Shown here one piece after another: positions 13,465 to 23,689 of a stretch of 64,000 bases of DNA. The position numbers and the translations under genes are program-made. Position 1 is the stretch's first letter. Each line of letters begins with the position of its first letter. Under the pieces are notes generated by a model that had not been told where the DNA came from, did not search any database, and saw nothing but the letters and a program-made list of their open reading frames with translations. Source of the DNA: Castor canadensis (taxonomy: Eukaryota; Chordata; Mammalia; Rodentia; Castoridae); the NCBI RefSeq assembly GCF_047511655.1, contig NC_133390.1, positions 163,282,583 to 163,346,582 of the forward strand. The letters run 5' to 3'.

Positions 13465-13692
13465 AATGGTGCATATAAATTAAGACAAAGACATGAATTC
13501 TAATCTCTCCTCTGCCTCGTCCTACCTACGTTATTTTAGTCTTTCTGAGCCTTAATTTCCTGTTCCATTAAATAAGGAGAACTAGTTTGTACAGTGTTAT
13601 GAAAATTAAATGAATCTGCACATTGAGTGCTTGGAGATCTGCCTGGTGTACAGTTATGACCTGTAAATAGTATATATTGTTACTCTTGCTGT
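13465..13692 (+). mobile_element. MIR SINE
   Basis: Sense MIR order is visible: 'gacatgaattctaatctctc', 'gagccttaatttcctgttcc', 'taaataaggagaactagt', 'gaaaattaaatgaat', 'gagtgcttggagatctgcct' and a terminal 'gtaaatagtatatattg'. Confidence 0.8.
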
Positions 13693-13789
13693 AACAAAAT
13701 CTTACCATTCTTTACCAGCTCTTCTTTCTTGTTAACAGAACAATAGTTTGTCAAAAATCAAACAAGAAAGGAAATCTTATTTACCTTTG

Positions 13790-14060
13790 CCTGAAATTAA
13801 GTGGTCTGACATGTGACCCAGTTCTGGCCAGGGAAATACAAGGGGTTTTCTGTAAAAGGAGACTTAGAAAGATTTTTTTCTCCATTCGAAGAGAATGTAT
13901 ATATGGTCATGAGGATGTGCTGGCCAGAGAGCTGCAGTAATAAACACCTCTGCCAACGTGGTTAGTAGAGTGAATATTAGAGGAGCCTAGGTAATATGGG
14001 ATATGGTAGTGTTGTAAGATCCCTACACCGTATCATGGATTGCCCATCTTCATGTAATGA
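13790..14060. mobile_element. Possible ancient LTR- or DNA-type repeat, family not resolved
   Basis: 'gacatgtgacccagttctgg' followed by 'ccagggaaatacaag' resembles a widespread mammalian repeat that I cannot name with confidence. It could be single-copy. Confidence 0.3.
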
Positions 14061-14224
14061 TATGAGCTCCAAGTCTCTGGCTCACAGGGGGATGCAACCA
14101 ATACACCATTGTGTGTGTGTGTTGTATTTCCAAATAAATCTGCACGTATATAGTATGTGTGTCATAACATATAAATGTCTAGAAGGGCCTGTTTTAGCTT
14201 TTAACTTTATATTTAATTTTAAAT

Positions 14225-15080
14225 AATTCAAGTGTACAAAAATTACAGTGAATTATGTGCAGTGAATGACTGCACTTCCTATCAATATTAAACAGGTACT
14301 CATATTTTGCTTCATTTGCTTTAGAAATCTTTCCATCTATCATTTCTGAAACAAGACAGTTAAAAATTAAGATAATATATCTGAAGTCATTTTTTCCATT
14401 AAGGAAACACCTGTGTGAAATTAGTCTATATTCTTAGTTTTACTACATGTATGCACCTACAGGGACACATATTTTTATGTTTTATAGTTTTACACAATTG
14501 GTACCATACTGTATATACCATTTTCAAACATTTATGTCCTAAGCATTGGGTCTGATCAACCAACGCTTATTCTGCTTTGTTCATTGCAAGGGCTGTATAG
14601 TAACTGCTATTCATTGCAAAGGCTATATAGTATTCCTTTTGTATGGAACAAAGTGCATCTGTTCCATTTGCTGGGAAATATTTATTTGCTTTCCCATTTT
14701 TGTTTTCTCATCTTTGTTTTTATTGATGTGTTGGAACTCATCATATATTCTGTTTTCTAATCTGTAGTCAGTATTGTGTCTTCCAAGTAGCTTCCCCTAG
14801 TCTATGGCATAACTCTTCTGTTTATGGTAACTTTGCTTTTGCTGACTTTTCCTTGTTTCTTAACTATATTTATTGGCCTGTTCCCTGTTGGTTTGGAAAT
14901 TTTTGGCTAAGACTTTTTTCCCTCGCATAATTTGGAAAGAATTTTTTCAATATTTTCTTCTAAAACTTTGAAAGTTTCCCTTCTGTTTTTATATAGTTAA
15001 ACCCTGTAGAATGCATTTTTATGTCAGATAAATACTAGGGATCTCACTTTGTATTTTTCCACAGGAGTCGTCTAACATCT
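14225..15080 (-). mobile_element. Old L1, antisense (ORF2 C-terminal region)
   Basis: The + strand matches the reverse complement of an L1M ORF2 3' part: 'acacaattggtaccatactg', 'ggctatatagtattcct', 'tcatatattctgttttctaa', 'ttttcttctaaaactttgaa' and 'gtcagataaatactaggg'. A 30-bp period duplication sits inside it at 14580-14632. Confidence 0.7.
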
Positions 15081-16132
15081 CAGAACTGCTAATGGAATGT
15101 CTATTTTTCACCATTGGCTTGCATCGTCACTCACTTCTCATACCAAGCTCCTACATAAGCAAAGGTCTATGTGGCAGTCATTAGTGCTGCTTACCACATG
15201 TTCCTATTGCTCCACCCTCTAAGTACATGGTAAAATTCCATTTTCTGACCCGTTGTGTTCAGTGGGGCCATGTGGCCAGTGCAACACAATGTGTTATGAA
15301 CAAAAGTGACAAGTACATTTAACTGCTCTTGTGAATCCCTGCAGAGATCTCTTTCTTGGTCAGATGGTGAGCGATGTGACTCAAGCCTGGATACCCAAGT
15401 GAATACAGTGAGCAAAGTAGCTGTAGCAACTTTCAGCAAGACTTGTAGCAAGAGGGAAAAGTAAACACTCTTACTTTTTTTCAGAGATTGGGAGGCTGTT
15501 TTTTACTTTAACATGGCCTTGCCTTGTCCAACTGATTCAACGACAAGCAGGAACAGCAGCAACAACCAAACGTGGCATCAGTAAAGGCCTGGGTACCAGA
15601 TGGTAGGAAGCAAGAAATGGAAAATGTTGTTATATAAACTGGAGGGATATAGATCTGGGTTATCCAGATGTAAAACATTCGGTGAAAGTGATCCCTAAAA
15701 TAAATCGGAACTCAGAAATGTACTTAGTGCACTTCTGAAAGCTCTAGTGGAAGAATCTGGAAAATTGTATGGCAGAAAAGTGTGTTGCTTAACATTGACT
15801 TTATTGGCAAATGGCTGCAGGAAGAAAGAGATGGGTTCAGAAAAGAACCGACTGGATTGCAGACAAAAATAAGAGGCTACATACAAAAAGTCTGAAGATG
15901 TGGGGACTTGCAGTATTCAGAGTCAACTGATTCTCATCTATATCTAATATAAGTTAATACTGAGATGACCGTGGAATAAAATAGATCATTAGTGCAGGGA
16001 TCAAATCAAGAATATGACAATAGTTGCCAGGAAATGCTTTCACTTGCCTAAGATGATTCAGTTAAAATAGACGAAGAGTGTGAGTTTCCAACTATACCTG
16101 GTAGAATTATCCTTAATTAATCTGAGAGATGA
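15081..16132. other. Single-copy or undetermined sequence
   Basis: The part at 15190-15470 has the look of an old LTR-like repeat but no family was assigned. The rest shows nothing recognisable, and open frames of 63-86 codons are unsupported. Confidence 0.4.
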
Positions 16133-16205
16133 AAAGGAGGAACAGGAGGAGTGGGGAGGGGTAAGACGAAGAAGAGGAGGAGGAGGAGGGATGAGAGAGG
16201 AAGGA
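16133..16205. repeat. GA-rich low-complexity tract
   Basis: A purine-rich run of AGG and GAAGA units, ending at the left copy of the target-site duplication of the tRNA fragment. Confidence 0.9.
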
Positions 16206-16269
16206 AGTTATTTTATGAGACTGACGCACTACCTACTGTGCTAACGAGGCACCTAAGGAAGTTATTTTA
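16201..16269 (-). mobile_element. Retroposed tRNA fragment with 15-bp target-site duplication
   Basis: The 15-mer aaggaagttatttta occurs exactly at 16201-16215 and again at 16255-16269. The 39 bp between them hold the reverse complement of a tRNA 5' half plus four extra bases (acct, 16251-16254). The pre-insertion + strand reads gttatttt/aaag, a TTTT/AA-type L1 endonuclease site. There is no poly(A) tail. This is the structure of a tailless L1-mobilised retropseudogene. Confidence 0.85.
16215..16250 (-). pseudogene. 5' half of elongator tRNA-Met(CAT), retropseudogene
   Basis: On the minus strand the sequence runs from tRNA position 1 (GCCTCGTTAGC) through the D arm (AGTAGGTA) and anticodon stem (GTCAGTCT) and stops at the CAT anticodon: 36 nt, positions 1-36. 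The T arm, the acceptor 3' strand and CCA are missing. Compared with the usual mammalian tRNA-Met it differs only at position 12 (G to A) and 23 (C to T). Those positions pair in the D stem, so pairing is kept, but both were also CpG sites and simple CpG decay explains them. It cannot form a tRNA. The parent could have been a tRNA half cut in the anticodon loop or an incompletely copied full tRNA. Confidence 0.9.
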
Positions 16270-16774
16270 AAGTCCATGTACACTATCTGGATTTTGTTTT
16301 TATTTTCAGTGGTTTTTCTTTGATTTTTTTTTGTAATGTGGACTATCTCTTCACTCAGTTATTTTTAATTTAGCATAGCACATTATATATAAAAAGTATA
16401 GAAAAAAATGATATCTGGGAATTAATGTTATTTTGCTTAAGGGAAAAATTATGCTTGTGTCTCCTAGGCAGCTAAGAGGACTGACGGCCAATCACAGATA
16501 ATTGTAACCTAATTGAAAGAATTGAGACTTCAATCTGTACAAGACCTGAATATTCTTTTTTTTTTTCTGGTTTGTTCTTATTCTTAGAGGGTAGTCCTGT
16601 CAGATCTCAAACCAGATTATGATGGGGTATCAAGGCTCCTTATGTTTCATAGGACTGGACTCTAAACGGTGGTCCCATAGTTCCATTAAGCTGCAAAAAG
16701 CTCTCACTACCTATTCTGGGAGTTCAGAGGGCTACACCTTTCTAAGTTTCTTTTCTGGAAATGTTATCCAGAAA

Positions 16775-16812
16775 ATAATATTTTCCAGAAATAGCATTTT
16801 CTGGAATATTAT
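16775..16812. other. Imperfect inverted repeat (hairpin)
   Basis: ataatattttccagaaa at 16775-16791 pairs with tttctggaatattat at 16798-16812 across a 6-nt loop, giving 15 bp with a 2-nt bulge. A third copy of ttttctggaa lies just upstream at 16751-16760. Function unknown. Confidence 0.7.
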
Positions 16813-16870
16813 CTGTGTAATGCTTCAATTTTAAAATACTGTTTTCTTAAGCTGTTCTTAATGAGAGGTG

Positions 16871-17305
16871 TGATAGAACAATAATGCCGCCATTTTATTT
16901 TACTTATTTATTTTTGGTGGTGCTGGGGACCGAACTCAGGGTCTTGCACTTGCTAGGCAAGCGCTCTTCCACTGAGCTAAATCCCCAACCCCCACCATTT
17001 TATAAATCAGTGGCCATTTTATCCTCAGGCCTCACCTCTTGGAAAATGGAGCCATTTCCAATAGCAGCCCCGCCCTTTAGCAAAACTTCCCCCGCTCCAA
17101 GACAAGCTCCAGCCCCATCCGGGACCCTTGTGTATGCGCCAACCTCTTACCTTCCCTCTTCTATAAAAAGCCATGCCTGGCCCAGACTCTCTTCCTGTGC
17201 CATCTTTCCCAGGTCAGCCAGATGGCTCGTGCCTGCCATTAAACCCTGCCCTTGGACGTGAGATTTTCTTGTGCGTTATCTTTGTGAGCGGCATTTTTCC
17301 TAACA
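16871..17305 (+). mobile_element. Solo LTR of an endogenous retrovirus-like element, with nested ID insertion
   Basis: The unit starts TGATAG and ends CTAACA (TG...CA) and is flanked by the 5-bp direct repeat aggtg at 16866-16870 and 17306-17310. On the + strand it has a TATA box (ctataaaaag, 17161-17170), an ATTAAA polyadenylation signal about 75 bp further on (17238-17243) and a GT-rich stretch after it, in LTR order U3-R-U5. Without the nested ID and its duplication the LTR is about 330 bp. No internal viral sequence or primer-binding site follows, so it is a solo LTR. A 5-bp duplication is usual for ERVL-type elements, but the family is not identified. The 125-codon frame across it is not a gene. 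Confidence 0.7.
16899..16994 (-). mobile_element. ID SINE inserted in the solo LTR
   Basis: A clean ID element in reverse complement: T-rich tail, 'gtgctggggaccgaactcag', 'gtcttgcacttgctaggcaa', 'gcgctcttccactgagctaa', 'atccccaacccc'. It is flanked by ccattttat at 16890-16898 and 16995-17003, a target-site duplication of at least 9 bp. It is the least diverged ID copy in the window. Confidence 0.92.
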
Positions 17306-17442
17306 AGGTGGACCTGAGCATTGTAGTCCACCAGCAGCAAGAGTCAACTTTTTAATGTTTATGAGGAGAGACAAAGACACTTGTATAAACTTACAGTTGT
17401 GGTGTCCACACGACCAGTGTAAAAGGAGAGTTTTGACAATCA

Positions 17443-17558
17443 CTTCATGACTCCTCTTTTTTTTTTTTTCCATTTTTCTTTTATTATTCATATGTGCATA
17501 CAAGGATTGGTTCATTTCTCCCCACTGCCCCCACCCCCTCCCTTCATGACTCCTCTTT
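17443..17558 (-). mobile_element. 82-bp 5'-truncated L1 3' end with 17-bp target-site duplication
   Basis: The 17-mer cttcatgactcctcttt is present exactly at 17443-17459 and 17542-17558. Between them (17460-17541) lie a poly(T) tract and the reverse complement of an L1 3' terminus ('tattcatatgtgcatacaag', then a C-rich end). The same 3' terminus ends the L1 copy near 47860. It is therefore a very short, fairly young L1 insertion on the minus strand. Confidence 0.93.
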
Positions 17559-18137
17559 ACCTTTGAGTCACACCACCACCCTGGGTTGAAGTGACCTAGT
17601 ATCTGAGAGTCTGTTCCATCCAAGCCTTCCAGATCTCCTGCTCCCTTGGCCAGAACCCAAACTAAACAGAGAAGAGAGTTGAGGGGAAGCCCTACCAATC
17701 TGAGTAATCTGCTTTTTAGTATATTTGGTGTTGTAGAACCAGAACATTTGACCCAAGAAGAGATCCATCCAAGATACTTAAAATTCTGAAAACAAGTTAG
17801 AGCCAAGCAGATCGGATGACTGAGAGAAGTTGCATGTCTTCAAATGCCTGGACAGAACCAAATGAAATAGTATCTGCCCCTGCCTCCCCTCCACCCAAGT
17901 GTCCTGATAGCAGTGTTTAGTCGTCCTGTGAGGGTGCCCTGGAAGGCAGGTTACTTGTGATTAAATATAATTGGTCAACAACCACAATTTTCAGTTTCCT
18001 TTAGTCTTAGGGCCAAGGTGCTTCCATTGTTTTTCTGTTATTTGGTCCGTTTTATCTTTCCTCAACTCATAATAGGGCCAAGTGCAAGTCATATCTTGAT
18101 GTAGTAATTCTGAGTGACTTCCTTGTATTTGAGGTAG
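17559..18137. other. Single-copy sequence, no gene seen
   Basis: The 168-codon minus-strand frame 17300-17806 starts here but runs through the L1 stub and its poly(T) tract, so it is a chance frame. Nothing else was recognised. Confidence 0.5.
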
Positions 18138-18352
18138 TTTTTTGTTTTGTTTTGTTTTTGTGGTAAAGAGGATTCACCCAAGGCCTCAAGCCTCATGCAT
18201 GCTAAGCAAGTGCTCTATACTTGAACCACACTCTCAAGATCTTTTGTTTATATTTTGTTTTTGAGATAAGTTCCTGTTAACTTTGCCCAAGCTGGCTTTG
18301 ATCTTGTTAGCTTCCTGCTTCCACTTCCTGAGTAGCTGGAATTACCACTGCC
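18138..18352 (-). mobile_element. Composite SINE (B1 + ID), antisense
   Basis: The left part is a T-rich tail plus the ID reverse complement ('cctcatgcatgctaagcaag', 'tgctctatacttgaacca'). The right part is a B1/7SL-like reverse complement ('tttgagataagttcctgtt', 'cccaagctggctttgatctt', 'cctgagtagctggaattacc'). The order means B1 head then ID tail on the minus strand. Confidence 0.85.
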
Positions 18353-18411
18353 TTTGACAATAAACCATCCCTTCTGTGGATGGTTAGATTTTTCCTTTAA
18401 AATGAAACATG

Positions 18412-18546
18412 GGTCAGGCATAATGGCTCATGCCTGTAATCTCAGCACTTGAGAGGCAGGATGACTATGAGTTCAAGGTCAGCCTCAGCTACATAGAAAG
18501 TTTGAAGAGAACTTGGGCTACTTAGTAAAACCCTGTTTCAAAAAAT
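18412..18546 (+). mobile_element. B1 SINE (7SL-derived monomer)
   Basis: 'gtcaggcataatggctcatg' then 'cctgtaatctcagcacttga' are the B1 head with its pol III A box. 'gagttcaaggtcagcctcag' is the B-box region and 'gtaaaaccctgtttcaaaaa' the end and A-tail. Length about 135 bp, as expected for B1. Confidence 0.95.
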
Positions 18547-18600
18547 CAAAAAGGAAGGGAAGGAGGGAGGGAGGAGAGAGAAGGGAAAAAGAAAAAAAAC
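18546..18600. repeat. Purine-rich tract after B1 tail
   Basis: A-rich and GGA-rich sequence, probably expanded from the SINE tail. Confidence 0.85.
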
Positions 18601-20099
18601 ATAGATTCAGCCCTTTGATGCAGGCAAGACATCCACTGCTAAAAGAGGAACTTCAGAAGGAGAATGAGAGTTCCTGGGAGAAGACTTTCCCGGAAGAAGA
18701 GCAGGACTCTGGGAATAAATCTGGTTAAGAATGAGAATGGAAATAGCAGCTTCTTCCTCCTTTGAGCCGAAAATCACATCTTTATAATTTTGTCTATTTG
18801 TGACAGTTGTTCCCTGTGGGATAATGTCAAACAAGTTTCTTTTCCCATAACAATCTTTCAGTTAATTGAATACAGAGCTCATACCCTCATATCCTTTCCT
18901 TATGTTTTCTGTTCTTCAGGTGAAACATGTTCCATTCTTTCAACAATTTCTGATATGGCATTTTGGCAGGAGGAAACACAGATGGAAAAAAAATGTGTGA
19001 ATAAGTACTCTGTGTAAGCTCTACTACATGGCAAATCTCTCTCTGACCTGTAAGCCAAACATTCCCATACCAGATGAGAGCACACGCTTGGTGTGGTGTG
19101 TCAGCAGGCAGTGTTCCAACCTCCTGCCTATAAGGGGAAACAAGAAAAACTGGCCAAAATATTTTTGCCCATATTAATTAAGAAATGCTTTTCCTTCATT
19201 GATTCTCATATGGAACTGACTTGTTTTATGTCACTTGTTAAAATTATTAAAAGTTCTGTATTTTAACATCTTAATGAATCTTTTCTTAAGATTTGGAATT
19301 ATTTTAGTATTTAAAGCATAACTCTACAAATGTGCATTAGATCCTCATGATCTTTTTATTCATTTTTTAAATGAAAATAAATAATTACCTATAATTATTT
19401 ATGGGTAATTCTGTTTTTTGATCTGTAAAACCAACAAAAAACCAAACAAGCAAATGGGCTCGAAATAAGGCACAAATTAATACTTTTTATTTAATTTCTG
19501 TAATAAAAGCAGAAGCTCAGGGTATTTTGTAGCAATTACTGGCTTTAAATCTAATGGCACACCTCCACTTTCTTCCCTGGCTTCTTTAATCTGAAACAAA
19601 CCAGAAAAGTTAAGGAATATATCTACAACCTATGCCTACTATTGGGTAGGTTCTGAGAATAATAATTAATCTTGTAATCTTTGACCTGTACTCCTGTGTT
19701 CGTGAAAGGTGAGATTAGTATATCTGTTAATATTACTACTAATTATATCAACAGAAATAGCTTTAATGCTCCTGATGGCATGGGAACAATTTTAGTGTTT
19801 CCTTATTAATTATGATTGTGTCTCTTATTTTAAGGTAGAGTTTTGAAATCATGTTAAAATGGCCTTCCCAATTTTCTATGAAATTTGATGGTTTTAATAT
19901 TTTTAATTTTAAATTCTTTAAATTTTACTGAAGTTGTTAAATATTATCAATTAACTAAATAGTTATTATAATTTGTTGGAATTATTATAGATAACCAATT
20001 AACCTCATAAAATAAAAATGAATTGGTCAAAACCCAAAGAGGAACAGAACTTGAGAACCTGAGTGGTATCAACGTCAGTGTGGAAAGAAACAGAGGTAA
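18601..20099. other. Single-copy sequence, AT-rich to the right
   Basis: No gene or repeat recognised. The region 19180-20000 is strongly AT-rich, and short open frames are unsupported. Confidence 0.45.
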
Positions 20100-23000
20100 T
20101 AGAAACTCACTGGAAAATACTATGAGCTGATTTAAGAAAAATGGAATTTACCTTCTTACAATAATGGGTGGAACACAAAGGATTTGAGGGTAGGTCTGAA
20201 GAACTCTGGGTACAAAGAACTCTCAAAACTGACCAGGCTGTCCTGGAAGACAAATGCCCACAGGGATGAAGAGAAGATGGATCAGAATTCTCATTGAACA
20301 GAACAGAGGCCACTGAGATAAAGAAAATGAGAAGTCTAGAAGAAGTAGTTCAGAGGAATAGGACCAAGGAATGGACATTAGAAATAACCCAAATGAGGCT
20401 TTGTGATATTAGGAAAACCATGAACCATGGCTTCATCAGGAAACAATTTTATATCAAATTGGTATAAAAAGCCAAACAGAAAACTGAATGATTGTACACA
20501 GAGATACAACAAAGGGCATGACCACAAGACCAACTAGTCATAAATGAAGTAAAGATATTAGAAGAAGATACCTAAGATGAAAGACCAGTATATATCACAA
20601 ATGGGAAAATAAAAGAAATGAGGAAAAAACACTCAGGAAAAACACATAAATAAAAGAAAAAAATCTAAAGAAGAAGGTATGCAAGTGCACTAAACACAAC
20701 GGGTAATGGTTAGGAAGAACTGAAAGTGAAAAAAAGACAAAATACTAAAAATAAAGAAAATTCAAAAGAGATAAAAGATTTAAGAAACAGTTACCAAAAC
20801 TGAATATAAGCAAAGAAAATTTAACAGATGCATAATAGCAGTCTCTGAAGAGGAATAAACAAAGCAAATAAATAGAACAAATATAACAAAAATACTTAAG
20901 GGAAACTTTCCTAAAAATTAAAATATACAATATATTTTAATAATAAATTATACAATATCAAATGAAAAGTAAATATTAAAAAGGCACAACATAAAGCTGG
21001 AACAACTGAACCAAAAGGAGTGTCTCTAAACCAAATTTTAATAAAATTACTGGACTTGAAAGAAAAGTAAGCAATCATTTTGGCATTTACACAGAAATAT
21101 AAAAGACTTAAAACAAAATGAACATTAGAGTTCTATGAGACTTTTCACTGACAATGTTCTGTACTAGAAAACAGCATGTTTAAGATACTCAGGGCAAAGT
21201 AAAAGTGAATTAAGGACTTTGTATCCATCTAAACTGATATGCATATATAAAGGCTACAGATGAAACTTTATTACATTCAAGAACTCAGGTAATGTTGTTC
21301 CTATGCACTCTTCCCAAGGAATCTACTTGAAACCTCAGGAAAAAAATTATAAACACATTGAGATAAGGATTGACAGTACAAATTAAATATATAGTTATAA
21401 TTACAATTGAAGTTTTGAAAGAAAAGAAAGATGGCCAAGTGCATAATGGTTATAAACACCAGCAATGTAGACAAAGTAGCATTATTTTTCAGAAATAAGA
21501 GTGAATCAACATTAAAATTTTTTAATAATTGCAGTTTCATATTGCCAGAGTAGCATGATATTATTATGTATATAATGTGAGATAAAGTTCATGAGTGATA
21601 GTGAAATATTTTATCATCCTTGTCTTCTTGAGAACTAAGATTACCCATGTGGAATAAATGACACACAGAAGTAACCTAGAGTGGTCAAGCAAACATGCCA
21701 GTGGTGTGCATTGCAATATTAGTATGAACTCATGAAACATTTCAACTTAAGAATTTATGATACAAATGGCAATGTGGCCACTGTCTGTCTCCCTCTAGTG
21801 ATGCTCACCCTTGGAAACCAGCTACCATCTGGTGAGGAGGCTCAGGAAACATGGAGAAGACACGCATGCCTTAGACTTTAGATTAAGAGATAAAAAAGTT
21901 ACTGGCAAAAAAAAGAAAACTCAGAACCCACGCCATCAGGAAATATATGGTCCAAATTTATCCAGCTATATGGCACACTGACAGTAAACCCAGAAATTAA
22001 TCTAAAAACTGGTTCAAGTCCTTTAAACCCCTGGGCTTTCTACAAGAGACTCTCTTCATAAACCACCTTGAAGTTATGTGATAGTAACATGTTTGGAAGA
22101 CAAGACATGCAGAACTTCCATAGAGTAATTAACCCTTTCTGAAGATGAACATAGTTGTCAAAAAAAACAAATCAGTAAGGAAAAGATATATGAGATACGA
22201 AGGTCCAGACAACCTAACAAAAATAAAAATTAGTAACTCAGGAACTAGAGGAAGTCATATAATTATATGGGCACATTAAATGACAAAGATGATTAAAAGT
22301 ATTAGATATAATCAGAATAATAGAACTCTATGAAAAAGAACAACTGAGTTTGAAGGAAAACCAAGTAGAATTTCTGGAAATAAGAAATATATGGTTCATA
22401 AGAGGTTTTAAAAAATGAATGGATTAGAAAGAAGATTAGATGCAGCTGAAGAGAAAATTGATAAGTGGAAGGTAGAGACTAGAAACTCTTTTCAAAATCA
22501 CCTGAATCATTTACAAAAGATACTACAATAAATACCAAAATAATCACCTTTTTGATAACAGTAAAATGAGAAATAAAGCAATCCACATATTTTTTTAAAA
22601 AAATGAAAATTATGAAATGGTTAAGATTTGAATGGCAACAATAATACTGGAAGTGAAATTTGTGAAAAGGAGCTGCAGCAGTGTTGGAGGGAAATAGAAA
22701 GTTCAAAACACAAGTATTAGAAAGAAAAACTGAAAATCAATAGGCTAAGGGTTCAATGCAATAAGCTACCAAAGAGTATATTAAAGCTAAAGAAATTAGA
22801 GAATTGTGAATGAGAAAGGTCAGAGGAGAAGTTAATGAAACAGAAAAACTAAACACAAGCAATGAAACTAAAGGCTACTTCTCTAAATGATCAATAAAAT
22901 ACACAAAGATCTGTCAAAACTGATGAGGCACAGTAAAATGAAGGTCCATATAAACAAACTAAATACTAAAAGGAGAAAAAAGTATGATTGGAATTTTTTA

Positions 23001-23240
23001 AAAATTATGAACAACTTTATTACAATAATCTTGAAAAGCTATATGAAATGAACAACTGTTTTTATAATTTGTGTACAAGGAATGTATCAAGTAATTTTAA
23101 TTACATCTTAAATTTTTAAATAAGATAAATAGTTTTTCAACTGTTCCAATAGATGAACAGGTTTTCAAAACAACTGAGGAAAAGCTCTCTAAGCCAAACT
23201 GTATAAGAAAAACACTAAAATTCATATGAAAGTGATATTT
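20100..23240 (+). mobile_element. Old L1 LINE copy, sense, highly degenerate
   Basis: An A-rich sense-strand region with L1M landmarks in order. The ORF1 end and inter-ORF phrases lie near 21190-21340 ('gggcaaagtaaaagtgaatt', 'aggctacagatgaaac', 'ccaaggaatctacttgaaac'). ORF2-like phrases follow at 22680-23040 ('ttggagggaaatagaaagtt', 'gaaaaactgaaaatcaatag', 'gttaatgaaacagaaaaact', 'atgatcaataaaatacac' and 'attatgaacaactttat'). All frames are broken and the internal boundaries are uncertain. Confidence 0.7.
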
Positions 23241-23247
23241 TTAATAA

Positions 23248-23455
23248 TAACTTAAAGTTATTGTAGGCCAGATACTCTTAAAGTGATTCACATATATTTT
23301 TATCCTCATAACAAGTCCAAAATGTAGGTGATATGATTGTTCCCATATTACGGATGAGAAAACTTTGGAAAAGTTGGTTGACCTACCCAGCAACACTCAG
23401 GCTGTAAGTCAAGTGCATGCCTAGATAGTCTGGGTTGGGATTCTCTGCTCTTATT
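23248..23455 (-). mobile_element. MIR SINE, antisense
   Basis: 'ggccagatactcttaaagtg', 'tatttttatcctcataacaa', 'attacggatgagaaaacttt', 'agcaacactcaggctgtaag' and 'agtctgggttggga' follow the MIR reverse complement. Confidence 0.8.
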
Positions 23456-23689
23456 GATAGACTTCAAGCATACCTATAAAATATTAGCAAACCAAATGCA
23501 TGTATTTTTAGTACTAAATGATGATGCCAGGTTGGGAGAGATATCTTGGGAATATTTCTTCTGAGTCAAGAATTCACACTCCTATAAGATCAACCTCCAG
23601 TCCCCTGCCCAAAACTTTATAATATCTTATAAATTGGCCAACAACTGCTCAAGTTCAGATTTGTTCCTTTTCCATCCATTTTGTTCTGG
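23456..23689. other. Unassigned sequence between MIR and L2
   Basis: Nothing recognised. Confidence 0.3.

Noticed and set aside
16884-17261. 125-codon frame on the plus strand
   Set aside because: It runs through an ID SINE nested in a solo LTR.
17300-17806. Longest open frame (168 codons, minus strand)
   Set aside because: It crosses an L1 insertion with its poly(T) tract (giving a lysine run) and both target-site duplication copies, and has no domain.
19375-19410. Possible hairpin around 'aattacctataattattt'
   Set aside because: The arms are short and imperfect, as expected by chance in AT-rich DNA.
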